Assembly: GCF_021295315.1 (NCBI RefSeq)
Contig: NZ_JAIMJA010000001.1
Location: forward strand, 124,001-188,000
Source: Motilimonas cestriensis
Lineage (GTDB): Bacteria > Pseudomonadota > Gammaproteobacteria > Enterobacterales > CBDFNC01
Reading direction: 5' to 3'
Length of the DNA: 64,000 nucleotides
Made by a program: the position numbers and the translations under genes. The first letter of the stretch is position 1, and each line of letters opens with the position of its first letter. This document shows, in pieces, positions 9,229-18,372 of this stretch. A model generated the notes under the pieces. The model saw only the letters and a program-made list of their open reading frames with translations, did no database searches and was not told the origin of the DNA.

Positions 9229-10236
9229 CTATTTTCGTTTTAATTGCTCTCTAAGGTTGGGTGGCAATCCGGTGATGGTCAAGGTGTCAGTTAGCTCATC
9301 GTAAACCACGCGCTCACCTAAATGTTTTTGATCAAAACTAATACTTAAGCCGCCACCTGAGCCAACATACTTAGTCAATTTACGGATAGTGCTGCGATCA
9401 ACGGGAAAGCGCTCTTCTAATTCGTAATCTTGCGATACAAAGTCATAAAAGCTGGCTTCATTTTGTTGTTCTGGTAACACTTCTGCTAAGGTTTTTAATT
9501 CTACTTCCTCACCTTGGCTAAGCTGCTCGGCACAGTAATTAAATACCGTTTCGCGGTATTCTTTGGTTTCGGTCTCAGGAAGCGCTTGGGTTTGACAAAA
9601 CTCATCAACGGCTTTCATCAAGCCGACATTTTGCTGCTTAGCATCAAGGCCCGGCTGGCAGCCCATAAAATCTAAAAAGAAATCAGCCACTTTGCGCCCT
9701 ACTCGCCCTTTAACATAAGAGATATAGCGATTACTTTCCGGCTCTCGTTGCCATTGAGTTAAGTCAATACGGGCCGCTAACTGTGCTTTACTCAGATCAA
9801 GATGTCGGCTTGAGCTAATATCTAGCTCGTCGGTCACCATCACAGTGTCTTTATTTGCCAACATCACTAGTAATAGGTAATCACTGGCCACCCAAGTGTA
9901 CTTAGCAAGAAGCAACACGCCCTCTTCAGCAAACTCGTATTTGGATACCTCATTAGCCAGTAAATGCGCGGCTGACTGCGAAAATTCAACAAAACTGGTC
10001 TCATCAGAGACCACTTGCTGTAATAATCGAGAAAATTCCCCATTATGGTCTTCTTCATTAGAAAAAAAACCAAAGCCTTTGCCAGCCTTACTTTGGTAAC
10101 TACTTTGTAGTTCTTCCACTAAGTGGTTTACGCTGTTATTAACTGGTAGCTCTTGGTCTCGCGTACGACAAACCAATTGCCCCTCGTTTCCCATCACTAG
10201 GGAATGTAAAATAATATTGTTTAATTCAAGACTCAT
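9229..10236 (-). CDS. yejK: Nucleoid-associated protein YejK (NdpA family)
   Basis: This 335-residue protein matches the usual length of YejK/NdpA (335). The N-terminus MSLELNNIILHSL and the C-terminal DELTDTLTITGLPPNLREQLKRK block are typical of the family. YejK binds the nucleoid and interacts with topoisomerases in E. coli. It is transcribed divergently from yejL-yejM, the conserved arrangement in gammaproteobacteria, which strongly supports the call. Only 74 bp separate the yejK and yejL start codons, so the promoters overlap. No unusual features were seen. Confidence 0.95.
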   Translation of the reverse strand: MSLELNNIILHSLVMGNEGQLVCRTRDQELPVNNSVNHLVEELQSSYQSKAGKGFGFFSNEEDHNGEFSRLLQQVVSDETSFVEFSQSAAHLLANEVSKYEFAEEGVLLLAKYTWVASDYLLLVMLANKDTVMVTDELDISSSRHLDLSKAQLAARIDLTQWQREPESNRYISYVKGRVGRKVADFFLDFMGCQPGLDAKQQNVGLMKAVDEFCQTQALPETETKEYRETVFNYCAEQLSQGEEVELKTLAEVLPEQQNEASFYDFVSQDYELEERFPVDRSTIRKLTKYVGSGGGLSISFDQKHLGERVVYDELTDTLTITGLPPNLREQLKRK

Positions 10237-10310
10237 AGAAAAAAAGTGTGTTAAGGATACCTGTGGGGTATTATATGCCGCTTTGCCAAAACAATCAGCA
10301 CAGGATATTT

Positions 10311-10523
10311 ATGCCAATCGTTTCAAAATATTCTAATGAGCGCGTGGAACAAATCATTGACGACGTTGTCAATGTGTTACAACGTCATGAAGCGCCATTA
10401 GATTTAGCCTTAATGGTCCTCGGAAATGCCACCACTGAGCTAATTAACGGAAGTGTTAAAGCCGAACAACGAGCCGCGGTGGCAGACAAGTTTGCTAAAG
10501 CGCTCACAGCCTCAGTAAAATAA
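10311..10523 (+). CDS. yejL: YejL family protein (DUF1414)
   Basis: This 70-residue protein aligns with E. coli YejL: MPIVSKYSNERVEQIIDDV, then NVLQRHEAPLDLALMVLGN with the invariant VLGN. The frame is open upstream from 10248, but the ATG at 10311 follows an AGGA ribosome binding site and begins exactly where the family begins. Its function is unknown. It lies between divergent yejK and downstream yejM, the standard order, and is probably co-transcribed with yejM (71-nt gap). Confidence 0.93.
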   Translation: MPIVSKYSNERVEQIIDDVVNVLQRHEAPLDLALMVLGNATTELINGSVKAEQRAAVADKFAKALTASVK

Positions 10524-10594
10524 TACTAAGCTATTGTTTGCGCAGGTCTTGCTTGCGCAATAATAGAGAACAATAATGGATATTTTAAATCGCT

Positions 10595-12424
10595 ATGGTC
10601 GAAACTGGTAATCGATATATGGACAATGTTTCCAAGCTAATAAGCTGGGGCCATTGGTTTAGTAGCTTTAACATACTGTTTGCCTTGATTATTGCGATTC
10701 GATACCTGGTTGCTGCTGAATGGCCACCAACCTTACTGGGTCAATCTTATCTACTGATCAGCTGGCTGGGCCATTTTAGTTTTATCAGTTTTGCTTTTTA
10801 TTTAGTTTTTATCTTCCCAATCAGTTTTTTAGTGCCTTACGAGCGCATGTTACGGTTACTTGCCGTTTTTGCTTCCACCGCAGGCTTAACCATACTGTTG
10901 CTGGATACCCAGAGCTTTAGCTTATTTCGTTTTCACCTTAATCCGTTGATGTGGCAGTACCTCTTCAATGATAACAATCCAAGCACCGCCAATTTATTGT
11001 TTATCGCCATCCCCTTTATCTTTTTGTTGCAATTAACCGCATCAGAGCTCATCTGGCGCAATTTACGGCCCTTATATCTGGCTAATCGAGGCCCTAAAAT
11101 AGCAGCAACATTAATCGTAGCGTTTCTCTTAACTCACTTGGTAAACATCTGGGCAGACGCCACGTTTTATCGCCCCATTACCATGCAAAAAGCTAACTTC
11201 CCACTTTCTTATCCGATGACAGCAAAGTCTTTTTTAATCCGTCAAGGATGGGTTGATGAGGCTGAGATCAGAGCGCATCAAAACCCACATCACGAAGGAC
11301 GTACAATTAAGTACCCTCTTCGTAAAATCGAGCATAACTTACAAACACAATATCCAAATATCGTGGTGATCATGGTCGATGCGCTACGCGCCGATATGCT
11401 AAATAGTACCAACATGCCAAACTTGGCACGTTTCGCTCAAATGAGCACAAATTATCGCAGCCATTTTAGTGGCGGTAATCACGAAGATTTAGGTATTTAT
11501 AGTTTCTTTTATGGCTTACCGGGCCGTTATTGGCCCGACATAGAGCAAAATAAGACCCCTTCTGTGCTATTGAGCAATTTGCAGCTGGCAGGGTATGAAC
11601 TGGGTCTATTTAGCAGTAATCAAGCGCCGTCACTGCAGTCTATCGCAGCCAATAGTCAGCTAGATGTTGCCACTAATGAGGGCGCGGTTAAGGGCGATAT
11701 CAAAGCGATTAACGAGTGGAAAGATTGGCAAAAAGAAAATCAATCTAAGCCGAGTTTTAGTTTTATTTATTTAACTGCAGCATCGGCAATGGAAACACCA
11801 CCTGATTATCCTGAGCTATTTAGCCCTACAGCAATCACCCTAAAAAATAAACAAATAGCCGACTCTCAGCAACAAGAAGCTTTATTTAATCGTTATAAAA
11901 ATGCAATTTCTTACACAGATGTTTTACTTGCCCAAGTATTTGATAGTTTGACTCAGTCAAACCAGTTTGACGATTCCATTGTCATTATTACCGGCGCTCA
12001 TGGACAAGAGTTCAATGATTTAGGAACCAATCAATGGGGCAGTCACTCCAACTATGGTTGGCCGCAAACACAAGTTCCTTTAGTCATCCACTGGCCGGGC
12101 CAGACGCCAGAACAAATTGATCAAGACACCAGTCATTTAGACATGGTGCCTACGTTAATGGAACAAGTATTAGCGACTAAAACCCCGAGCCGTTTTTACT
12201 CAACAGGGCAAAACCTACGCGAGCCATTAAAACGTAATTACATTTTAATGGGAGATGATAATGACTATGTGGTTTATCAAAAAGACAGCATTATCGAGCT
12301 TAACGCGAAAGGCGATACTTATGTACTCGATCGCAGTTATCAACCTATTCCAAAAGCGGAGCCTGATGTATCAGTGCTGATGCAGGTCTTAAATGATTTA
12401 CGACGCTTTTATCCTACAAAATAG
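10595..12424 (+). CDS. yejM: Inner-membrane sulfatase-like protein YejM/PbgA (LapC)
   Basis: This 609-residue protein has five hydrophobic segments in the first 190 residues (DUF3413) followed by a periplasmic alkaline-phosphatase/sulfatase-fold domain starting near residue 255 (NIVVIMVDALRADML). The N-terminus MVETGNRYMDNVSKLISWGHWF matches the family start. In E. coli, YejM senses lipid A in the periplasm and restrains LapB/FtsH-driven degradation of LpxC, setting LPS levels. The sulfatase-type domain is generally not a working sulfatase. It follows yejL, as expected. A tRNA gene starts about 120 bp downstream. Confidence 0.93.
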   Translation: MVETGNRYMDNVSKLISWGHWFSSFNILFALIIAIRYLVAAEWPPTLLGQSYLLISWLGHFSFISFAFYLVFIFPISFLVPYERMLRLLAVFASTAGLTILLLDTQSFSLFRFHLNPLMWQYLFNDNNPSTANLLFIAIPFIFLLQLTASELIWRNLRPLYLANRGPKIAATLIVAFLLTHLVNIWADATFYRPITMQKANFPLSYPMTAKSFLIRQGWVDEAEIRAHQNPHHEGRTIKYPLRKIEHNLQTQYPNIVVIMVDALRADMLNSTNMPNLARFAQMSTNYRSHFSGGNHEDLGIYSFFYGLPGRYWPDIEQNKTPSVLLSNLQLAGYELGLFSSNQAPSLQSIAANSQLDVATNEGAVKGDIKAINEWKDWQKENQSKPSFSFIYLTAASAMETPPDYPELFSPTAITLKNKQIADSQQQEALFNRYKNAISYTDVLLAQVFDSLTQSNQFDDSIVIITGAHGQEFNDLGTNQWGSHSNYGWPQTQVPLVIHWPGQTPEQIDQDTSHLDMVPTLMEQVLATKTPSRFYSTGQNLREPLKRNYILMGDDNDYVVYQKDSIIELNAKGDTYVLDRSYQPIPKAEPDVSVLMQVLNDLRRFYPTK

Positions 12425-12544
12425 CCACTTAACCTAAAAACTAACCAATTGGCTATGCCATTGATGATTTGCTGAGCAGTCAGTTTTGAAATGGCAATTG
12501 TTGCTTGCAATGCGTTAATAAATGCTTAATATAGCCTTACAAAT

Positions 12545-12621
12545 CGGGATATAGCGCAGCTTGGTAGCGCATCTGCCTGGGGGGCAGAGGGTCGCAGGTT
12601 CAAATCCTGCTATTCCGACCA
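12545..12621 (+). tRNA. tRNA-Pro (anticodon GGG)
   Basis: A complete 77-nt cloverleaf is visible. The acceptor arms CGGGATA / TATTCCG pair with one G-T wobble. The D-arm is GCGC..GCGC, the anticodon arm TCTGC / GCAGA carries loop CTGGGGG (anticodon GGG), the T-arm is GCAGG-TTCAAAT-CCTGC, and the encoded 3' end is CCA. It reads CCC/CCU proline codons. A tRNA-Pro(GGG) gene after yejM is common in related bacteria. No integrated element was found at its 3' end. Confidence 0.97.
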
Positions 12622-12631
12622 ACTTCTAAGA

Positions 12632-12655
12632 AACCAGCCTTTGGCTGGTTTTTTT
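12632..12655 (+). terminator. Terminator after tRNA-Pro
   Basis: The 8-bp arms AACCAGCC and GGCTGGTT enclose a TTT loop and run into a T-tract (12649-12655), just downstream of the tRNA CCA end. Confidence 0.88.
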
Positions 12656-12779
12656 CGTCTATGAAACTATCAGGTACCGCAGCGCTTTGACACCGTCTTT
12701 CAATCCTCTAGACTAACCCTCTTTTATCCCCAACTAAGTGTAGATAATGAAAACAGTGGTACTCGGCGCGAAGGCCTAA

Positions 12780-12995
12780 TCGGCCATGAATTACTTACCC
12801 TGTGCCTGCTCCTCGTGCAGCGCCCTGATACGCGCGCCCTTGAAGATGCCTGCCAGTGTGCTCTCGCCCCTAACGGCATTACTTATTGGCCCCTTAATAA
12901 TAGTGCGCCCCATGAAAGCGGAGCTCGTCGCGGCGAGCATGCTCAGAACAAACACTGAATTATCAGCTTCACCTATCAAGGTAGCGACTAATTAA
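12780..12995. other. GC-rich intergenic segment with short overlapping ORFs, unrecognised
   Basis: The gap between the tRNA terminator and the chitinase terminator is about 380 bp. Its middle is clearly more GC-rich than the flanks. It contains overlapping short frames on both strands: 69 codons on plus at 12786-12995 and 62 codons on minus at 12791-12979, the latter from a TTG. The minus frame gives a protein-like basic tail (GRTIIKGPISNAVRGEST). Neither frame has a convincing ribosome binding site and I recognise neither product. It may be a decayed gene fragment. Confidence 0.2.
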
Positions 12996-13036
12996 CACAA
13001 TGCACTAGCGATAGAATCAAACTAATCAGCCACAAA

Positions 13037-13058
13037 AAAACCCGCCGAAGCGGGTTTT
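13037..13058 (-). terminator. Terminator of the GH18 chitinase gene
   Basis: A 9-bp stem AAAACCCGC / GCGGGTTTT with a CGAA loop sits 24 bp past the chitinase stop codon. On the minus strand the 3' arm ends in a T-tract, as expected for intrinsic termination. Confidence 0.88.
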
Positions 13059-13081
13059 AAGTATTAACTTTAACTAGTTAA

Positions 13082-16000
13082 TTAAAGTGGACAAACTGGA
13101 TTCCAGCCTGTTACCCAGTTCTCTGCAGAGCCGGGTTGACCATCGTTACCACCCCATGCACGAGCCCAAACTTGGCCTTTATGCGTTACCATATCGCCTT
13201 TACCGTAGTTAGCAGACCAACCACTTGTCCAAGGCTCTAATGTAGATACATCGATGCCACGGGCTTCACAGCCACCGTCAGTGATCATTTTCACTTCAGT
13301 TTTAGCCGCAAACTCACCTGAGCCAGTAGTAAATACGAATGAAGATGGGCCACCACCAATTGGTAAGTGAGCATCAATTTTAATCGTATGGCTTGCACCT
13401 GGCGCAATATTTACCGATGTAGCGAAACGATGGAAATCGTCTTGCATACCTGGCGCACCTTTGTTGCCACCGTTGTTAGCGTGGTTTAGTAGCGTGCCGA
13501 CTGCCTTAAGGTCTTTGCTAACGTCAGTTGAAGACGGGATACTAAATGCAATCTTCGAGATAGTTTGAGTACTGTTATTAGTAAACAACCACTCTGAAGT
13601 TTGTGGCCATGCAACACTCTCGTCAGTTACGTAACCAACTAGTGAAACGGCAACATCCAGTTTCTGAGCAGGAAGATTAACTAAAGGATCAACCATGTTC
13701 ATATCAGCCGCACCTGCCGCCGCTAGAATCTCATGACCTAATGAAGTTAAAGTACTACCCATGAAGTACTCACCGTTACCGGCAGCACAGTTTGATTCAG
13801 GAACAATCATTGAGGTACGAACACCATCTACTAACGCGTAACAGTTGTAGTCACCCGCCATTTCCCAGAACATGATACCGCCTAAGCCTTTATCTGCTAC
13901 ATATTGAGATTTAGCACGAACCGCTTGCTCGTCTTCAATGTTTAGCATTACTTTCTTAGTTGGGTTCCATAACCATGCCGCTTCAGCATCGTTGTCGTAG
14001 AAACGAGTATACGTACCTACCAACTTGTCAGCTTCGTTGTTAACTGGATCTAAACCATGTTGCTCAGCGTATGTACCGATATGAGCATTAGCTAAGTTTT
14101 TAACATGCCAGATTGGGTTTGAACCTGCGCCTAACTCTGCACCATGTGGGTCAGAATCATGCCACATGTTGTCGATACCAACTGCGCCGTTACCACAACC
14201 TTGCTCAGTACCTGTACCTGTACCGCGTTCACATTGGTCAGTTGGTGCTTTACCGCCGTAACCGTTCACGCCACCTTCAACGCCTTTCCAGCCACGCGTG
14301 TAGAATGGTAGACCAACGTTAATACGACCTGCTGGTACTACACCGCGGAAGTAATGGTAAGCCCAATCAATGTTTAAGTAACCAATGTTGCCATAAGCAC
14401 CGTAAACACCAAATAGGTTCATTTCAGGATCTTTACCGTTATCGTAAAGTGGACCATTGAAACCAACTACTTCACCCCAAGAGCCAGAGAAGTCATAAGT
14501 CATCATGTTGATGAAATCAAGGTATTGGCCTGCAGAATACACTTCCATACCACGTAATAGGTAACCAGAAGATGGTACCGCTACAGTTAGGTAATAGTGA
14601 ACACCATCTTCAGCAGACGCTTTATCGATTGCTTCACGAAGATCTTTCATTAACACATTGTAAGAAGCCATTAAACCACTACGACGAGGGTTTTGTGCCG
14701 CACGGTCATATGGATTACCGCCATCCATTAGTGCCGTTGGGTATTCGTAATCTAAGTCGATACCGTCAAAACCATAAGCACGAATGAAGTCTACCGAAGA
14801 CTTAACAAAGGCATCAATACCTGCTTGATTGACACTACCGTCAGAGTTAGTGGTCATTGAGTAGAAGCCGCCGTTAACAACACGGCCAAGATCGTCAATT
14901 GGACAAGGACCTGTGTTTACTACACCATTCTTATCTGTTTGACCCGGCATCGTCCATTTGTCTTCAGCTGTTGGAGCATCTGTCATTGGACAAGTAGAGC
15001 CAGTGTTCGCGCCCCAGAAACCACCTGTTTCAGCCCAACCACCGACAGAAACCAGCGTTTTAACACCGTTTTCTTTCTTGTACTTGTTCAGTAAGTTTAA
15101 GTGGCCTTTGTATTTCATGCTTGGATCCATATCGGCATCCGTTGCACCTGGTACATCATTCCAAACCATACCCGTGTTAGGGTTAGTTGGATCAAGTTTG
15201 TAACCCGCTTCTGTTGGGTAAACATTATCACCAATAGAAACACGGTAGTTGTTATCGATATGAGCAAACGCATAGTTGATGTGCGTTACTTTATCCCATG
15301 GCACATCAGTCGCTAAGTAAGTCGCTTGACCGTTAGCACCATTACGCCAGTTAGTGAAGTAACCGATAACTCGGCGTGAGGTACCATTGATCTCTTTCTC
15401 AATACCACCTTCTTGGTAAACAGTACAATAAGGTACGTCTACGCCAGGTGTTTTGTATAAACCTTCAGGACGACAAGCTTCGTGATTGCCTGGACCAGGA
15501 GTTGGTTCAATGGTTGGCTCTGCTGTTGGTTCAACTGTCGGCTCAACTGTTGGTTCAGCTGTTGGCTCTACCGTTGGTTCAGCTGTTGGCTCTGCCGTTG
15601 GTTCAGCTGTTGGCTCTGCCGTTGGTTCAGCTGTCGGCTCAGCTGTCGGCTCAACTGTTGGTTCAGCTGTTGGCTCTACCGTTGGTTCAGCTGTTGGCTC
15701 TGCCGTTGGTTCAGCTGTTGGCTCTGCTGTTGGCTCTGCTGTTGGTTCAGCTGTTGGCTCTGCTGTTGGTTGCACGCCTGAACAAGGCACTTCCGTCCAG
15801 AACCAGTTTGAAGTCGATGGCGTTTCCCAAGTACCAGGGTTATTTTTTGCTTCGTAACAAACGCCTTTATGAATAACCACGTCGCCATTTTTAACTTTAG
15901 TTTGACCTGGTACCCAAGGGATTTCATTGCCCGGTACTGGCGTAGGTGCAACAGTTGGTTCAGCTGTAGGTACTGGTGTCGGTGTTGGTTCAACTGTAGG

Positions 16001-16255
16001 TAACGGAGTTGGAGCAGGCGTTGGCTCAACACCAGAACATGCTTGAGGTGTCCAGAACCAGCTTGAAGAAGCCGATGGAGTTTCCCATGTGCCCGGGTTG
16101 TTTTTAGCTTCGTAACAAGTACCTAAGTAAGAAACGACATCACCATTAGTGACTTTAGTTTTACCAGGAACCCATTCGATGGCATCAGCAGCATACGCTT
16201 GGCCGCCAATAGCCGCACTTAGCGCAAGCGCTAAGACAGATATCTTTGTCTTCAT
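13082..16255 (-). CDS. Secreted modular GH18 chitinase
   Basis: This 1057-residue secreted enzyme has a signal peptide of about 22 residues ending AYA. Two chitin-binding modules of CBM5/12 type follow (residues ~25-73 and ~111-158, each with WVPG..K..NGD and a WFW-C end) joined by Pro-Thr linkers, then a long PT(A/V)E linker (161-255). The GH18 barrel starts near 295, with catalytic DGIDLDYEYP at 497-506 and the acid Glu504. A beta-rich region and a C-terminal CBM5/12-like module (TSGWSANYGKGDMVTHKG) finish the protein. It hydrolyses chitin outside the cell. The ATG at 16255 is chosen for the signal peptide and the AAGGATGAAAAT binding site. The frame is open nine codons further upstream. 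Confidence 0.95.
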   Translation of the reverse strand: MKTKISVLALALSAAIGGQAYAADAIEWVPGKTKVTNGDVVSYLGTCYEAKNNPGTWETPSASSSWFWTPQACSGVEPTPAPTPLPTVEPTPTPVPTAEPTVAPTPVPGNEIPWVPGQTKVKNGDVVIHKGVCYEAKNNPGTWETPSTSNWFWTEVPCSGVQPTAEPTAEPTAEPTAEPTAEPTAEPTAEPTVEPTAEPTVEPTAEPTAEPTAEPTAEPTAEPTAEPTVEPTAEPTVEPTVEPTAEPTIEPTPGPGNHEACRPEGLYKTPGVDVPYCTVYQEGGIEKEINGTSRRVIGYFTNWRNGANGQATYLATDVPWDKVTHINYAFAHIDNNYRVSIGDNVYPTEAGYKLDPTNPNTGMVWNDVPGATDADMDPSMKYKGHLNLLNKYKKENGVKTLVSVGGWAETGGFWGANTGSTCPMTDAPTAEDKWTMPGQTDKNGVVNTGPCPIDDLGRVVNGGFYSMTTNSDGSVNQAGIDAFVKSSVDFIRAYGFDGIDLDYEYPTALMDGGNPYDRAAQNPRRSGLMASYNVLMKDLREAIDKASAEDGVHYYLTVAVPSSGYLLRGMEVYSAGQYLDFINMMTYDFSGSWGEVVGFNGPLYDNGKDPEMNLFGVYGAYGNIGYLNIDWAYHYFRGVVPAGRINVGLPFYTRGWKGVEGGVNGYGGKAPTDQCERGTGTGTEQGCGNGAVGIDNMWHDSDPHGAELGAGSNPIWHVKNLANAHIGTYAEQHGLDPVNNEADKLVGTYTRFYDNDAEAAWLWNPTKKVMLNIEDEQAVRAKSQYVADKGLGGIMFWEMAGDYNCYALVDGVRTSMIVPESNCAAGNGEYFMGSTLTSLGHEILAAAGAADMNMVDPLVNLPAQKLDVAVSLVGYVTDESVAWPQTSEWLFTNNSTQTISKIAFSIPSSTDVSKDLKAVGTLLNHANNGGNKGAPGMQDDFHRFATSVNIAPGASHTIKIDAHLPIGGGPSSFVFTTGSGEFAAKTEVKMITDGGCEARGIDVSTLEPWTSGWSANYGKGDMVTHKGQVWARAWGGNDGQPGSAENWVTGWNPVCPL
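15490..15775 (-). repeat. Tandem 12-bp repeats encoding the PT(A/V)E linker
   Basis: About 24 consecutive codon quartets encode Pro-Thr-Ala/Val-Glu inside the chitinase gene. The DNA repeats are nearly identical (GGTTCAGCTGTT / GGCTCTGCCGTT variants on the plus strand), which suggests expansion by slippage or recombination. The product is a flexible, extracellular linker. Confidence 0.9.
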
Positions 16256-16488
16256 ATTTTCATCCTTGAGATAAACAACCATCCATTGATTGCGGTTATA
16301 TATTAGAGCAACTCGTTACCTACAGTGATGTATTTGTTTATACAACATGAGCTGTTTCAAGTTTTTTTGCTATATTCTTTAGTTAAACGACAAAAACGAT
16401 GTAAAGATACACAGTAAGGAGAAGGTATTGCGGATAATTTATAAGCAGAGCCACCTAACTGGCAGCTCATATAAAGGTTAAATTATTG

Positions 16489-16878
16489 TTAAGCTTGTGC
16501 TTTAAAGCAGGTCACATCAACCTCAACTTTCACATCTACCACCAAGTCACATACCATACAAATACGCGCCGGAGGGTGCTCACCAAAGACTTCTTTAAAC
16601 ACTTTATTAAACGATTGAAAATAGCGCGAGTCCGTTAATACTACTTTTACGTGCACCACATCTTTAGTTTCATAGCCCGCATTAGCCATTATATCCAAGC
16701 AGTTTTGAATCGCTAAACGTGATTGTTCAACAATACCACCTTCAACGACTTCACCGTCTTTCATTGGCGTTTGACCTGACACATATAAAAAACCGCCCGC
16801 TTCAACTGCACTTGAAAACGGCAAGTGCTGCCCACCGGTTCCGGTTCCACCTTCTGCGCCATAACGTGTAATGCTCAT
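16489..16878 (-). CDS. RidA family enamine/imine deaminase
   Basis: This 129-residue protein has the YjgF/YER057c/UK114 fold pattern: FLYVSGQTP, GGIVEQSRLAIQNCLDIM, and a C-terminal PPARICMVCDLV block with the conserved arginine. RidA proteins hydrolyse reactive 2-aminoacrylate and related imines released by PLP-dependent dehydratases. It follows the D-aminoacylase gene by 17 nt, with a D-serine deaminase-like PLP enzyme in the divergent unit, so removing enamines made from D-amino acids is a natural role. That pathway role is inferred from context. The N-terminus has a glycine-rich TGTGGQHLP segment typical of this subgroup. Confidence 0.9.
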   Translation of the reverse strand: MSITRYGAEGGTGTGGQHLPFSSAVEAGGFLYVSGQTPMKDGEVVEGGIVEQSRLAIQNCLDIMANAGYETKDVVHVKVVLTDSRYFQSFNKVFKEVFGEHPPARICMVCDLVVDVKVEVDVTCFKAQA

Positions 16879-16895
16879 GTGTTTCTCCTGATTAT

Positions 16896-18347
16896 TTAAT
16901 TATTAATTCCACGACGTAAAAAACGCCCTGCCCGCGCGGCGGGTAGCCGCCCTTGTTTAAAACTTAATTCTCCATTCACCCACACTTGCTCTATCCCCTT
17001 GGCACTTTGGATCGGGTCGCTGAAGGTGGCGGTATCAATAACAGTGTTAGCGTTAAATAAAACCAGATCGGCATAATTGCCCACTTTAATAACGCCACGC
17101 TTAGCTAAACCAAATTCTTGAGCACTCAGTCCCGTCATTTTGTAGATGGCTTCAGGAAGCTCAAACAACGCTTGCTCACGGCAATACCGTCCTAACACCC
17201 GAGGAAATGCCCCCCATAAACGCGGATGCGGGTGCGGATCGTTAGGTAAGCCATCAGAGCCTATCATAGTGCGTGGATAGGCCAATACACGTTCCACATC
17301 TTCAGGATGTAACCCATGGTAAACCGCCCCAGCAGGTTGTAATTTAATCGCTGTATCTCGTAGTGGCAGCTGCCATTCAAGGGCAATATCCGCCAATAAT
17401 TTTCCGGCTTGCTCCGGCGCGCCTTCAGACCAAGTAATGAATATATCGAAGTCATCGGTCACTTGCGCTAAATCTAAAGTTGAAGAGCTGGCACTATAGG
17501 GGTAACAATCGCACGCTACTTTTTGCTGCTGAGCTTGCTGCTCTAAATAGGCCAACGTTTCTGTGGTTCGCCCCCAATTTGCAGCGCCAGCACATTTTAA
17601 GTGAGAAATAATCAATGGCACCTTACCATGCTCTGCGGTCTCAAACGCTTCTGACATCGCATCAATAATGCCATCAAACTCGGTTCGCATATGGGTCGTA
17701 TAAATGCCGTTAAATTGCGCAAGCTCTGACACTAAGGCTTTCACTTCATTCATTGGCGCTTGCTTAGCACTAGCATAAGCAAGGCCAGAGCTTAAACCTA
17801 ATGCCCCCTCAGCCATGCCTTGATTTAATTGCTGACACATTTGTTGTATTTGCGATGTATTCGCGGCTTGCAATAAATCATCCATATGATTACTACGCAG
17901 TGCCGTATGGCCAATTAACGCCGCCACATTCACGCGAGGGCAAGCAGCAGTCACAGCTTCTGCATATGCCGAAAAAGTAGGGTATTGAAAATCAGCGCGC
18001 TGACCTAATAAGTTCATCGGATCGGGCGGATCGCCCTTTAGCGTTACCGGGCTAGCACTGATACCGCAATTACCAACAATCACAGTGCTTACCCCTTGGC
18101 TAATTTTAAACAACATATCCGGCGTGCGGATCACATTGGTATCGTCGTGGGTATGCACATCAATAAAGCCCGGCGCGAGCACTAAACCATTTGCATCTAC
18201 GGTTACTGTACTAGTAAATGATAGCTGCGGCCCAATGGCGATAATTTTATCACCTTTGATTGCCACATCGGCCTGCACACCGGGACTGCCAGTGCCATCT
18301 ATTACATGTGCTTGTTGAATCAAGGTATCACAATACTCTTTTGTCAT
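16896..18347 (-). CDS. N-acyl-D-amino-acid deacylase (D-aminoacylase)
   Basis: This is a 483-residue amidohydrolase. Metal-binding GFIDVHTHDD lies near residue 60, the family cysteine is in VGNCGISASPV, and downstream metal/active-site segments include LIGHTALR, ISHLKCAG and the MIGSDGLPNDPHPHPR block. It removes the acyl group from N-acyl-D-amino acids in the cytoplasm. An upstream in-frame GTG at 18380 would overlap the rpiR-type gene more deeply. The ATG at 18347, after AAAGGCG, starts closer to the family N-terminus. It is the middle gene of the regulator-deacylase-RidA operon. Peptidoglycan- or chitin-associated D-residues are possible sources, but that is speculative. Confidence 0.9.
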   Translation of the reverse strand: MTKEYCDTLIQQAHVIDGTGSPGVQADVAIKGDKIIAIGPQLSFTSTVTVDANGLVLAPGFIDVHTHDDTNVIRTPDMLFKISQGVSTVIVGNCGISASPVTLKGDPPDPMNLLGQRADFQYPTFSAYAEAVTAACPRVNVAALIGHTALRSNHMDDLLQAANTSQIQQMCQQLNQGMAEGALGLSSGLAYASAKQAPMNEVKALVSELAQFNGIYTTHMRTEFDGIIDAMSEAFETAEHGKVPLIISHLKCAGAANWGRTTETLAYLEQQAQQQKVACDCYPYSASSSTLDLAQVTDDFDIFITWSEGAPEQAGKLLADIALEWQLPLRDTAIKLQPAGAVYHGLHPEDVERVLAYPRTMIGSDGLPNDPHPHPRLWGAFPRVLGRYCREQALFELPEAIYKMTGLSAQEFGLAKRGVIKVGNYADLVLFNANTVIDTATFSDPIQSAKGIEQVWVNGELSFKQGRLPAARAGRFLRRGINN

Positions 18348-18372
18348 CGTTGCGCCTTTTCTTTCATCCCTA

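Noticed and set aside
12545-13080. Genomic island inserted at tRNA-Pro
   Set aside because: No integrase and no repeated tRNA 3' end were found. The next gene after the GC-rich patch is a normal chitinase gene.
15448-15876. Long open frames antisense to the chitinase linker (for example 142 codons rich in Leu/Gln/Val)
   Set aside because: They arise from the 12-bp repeat array being open in several frames. Composition is repetitive and there is no independent start signal.
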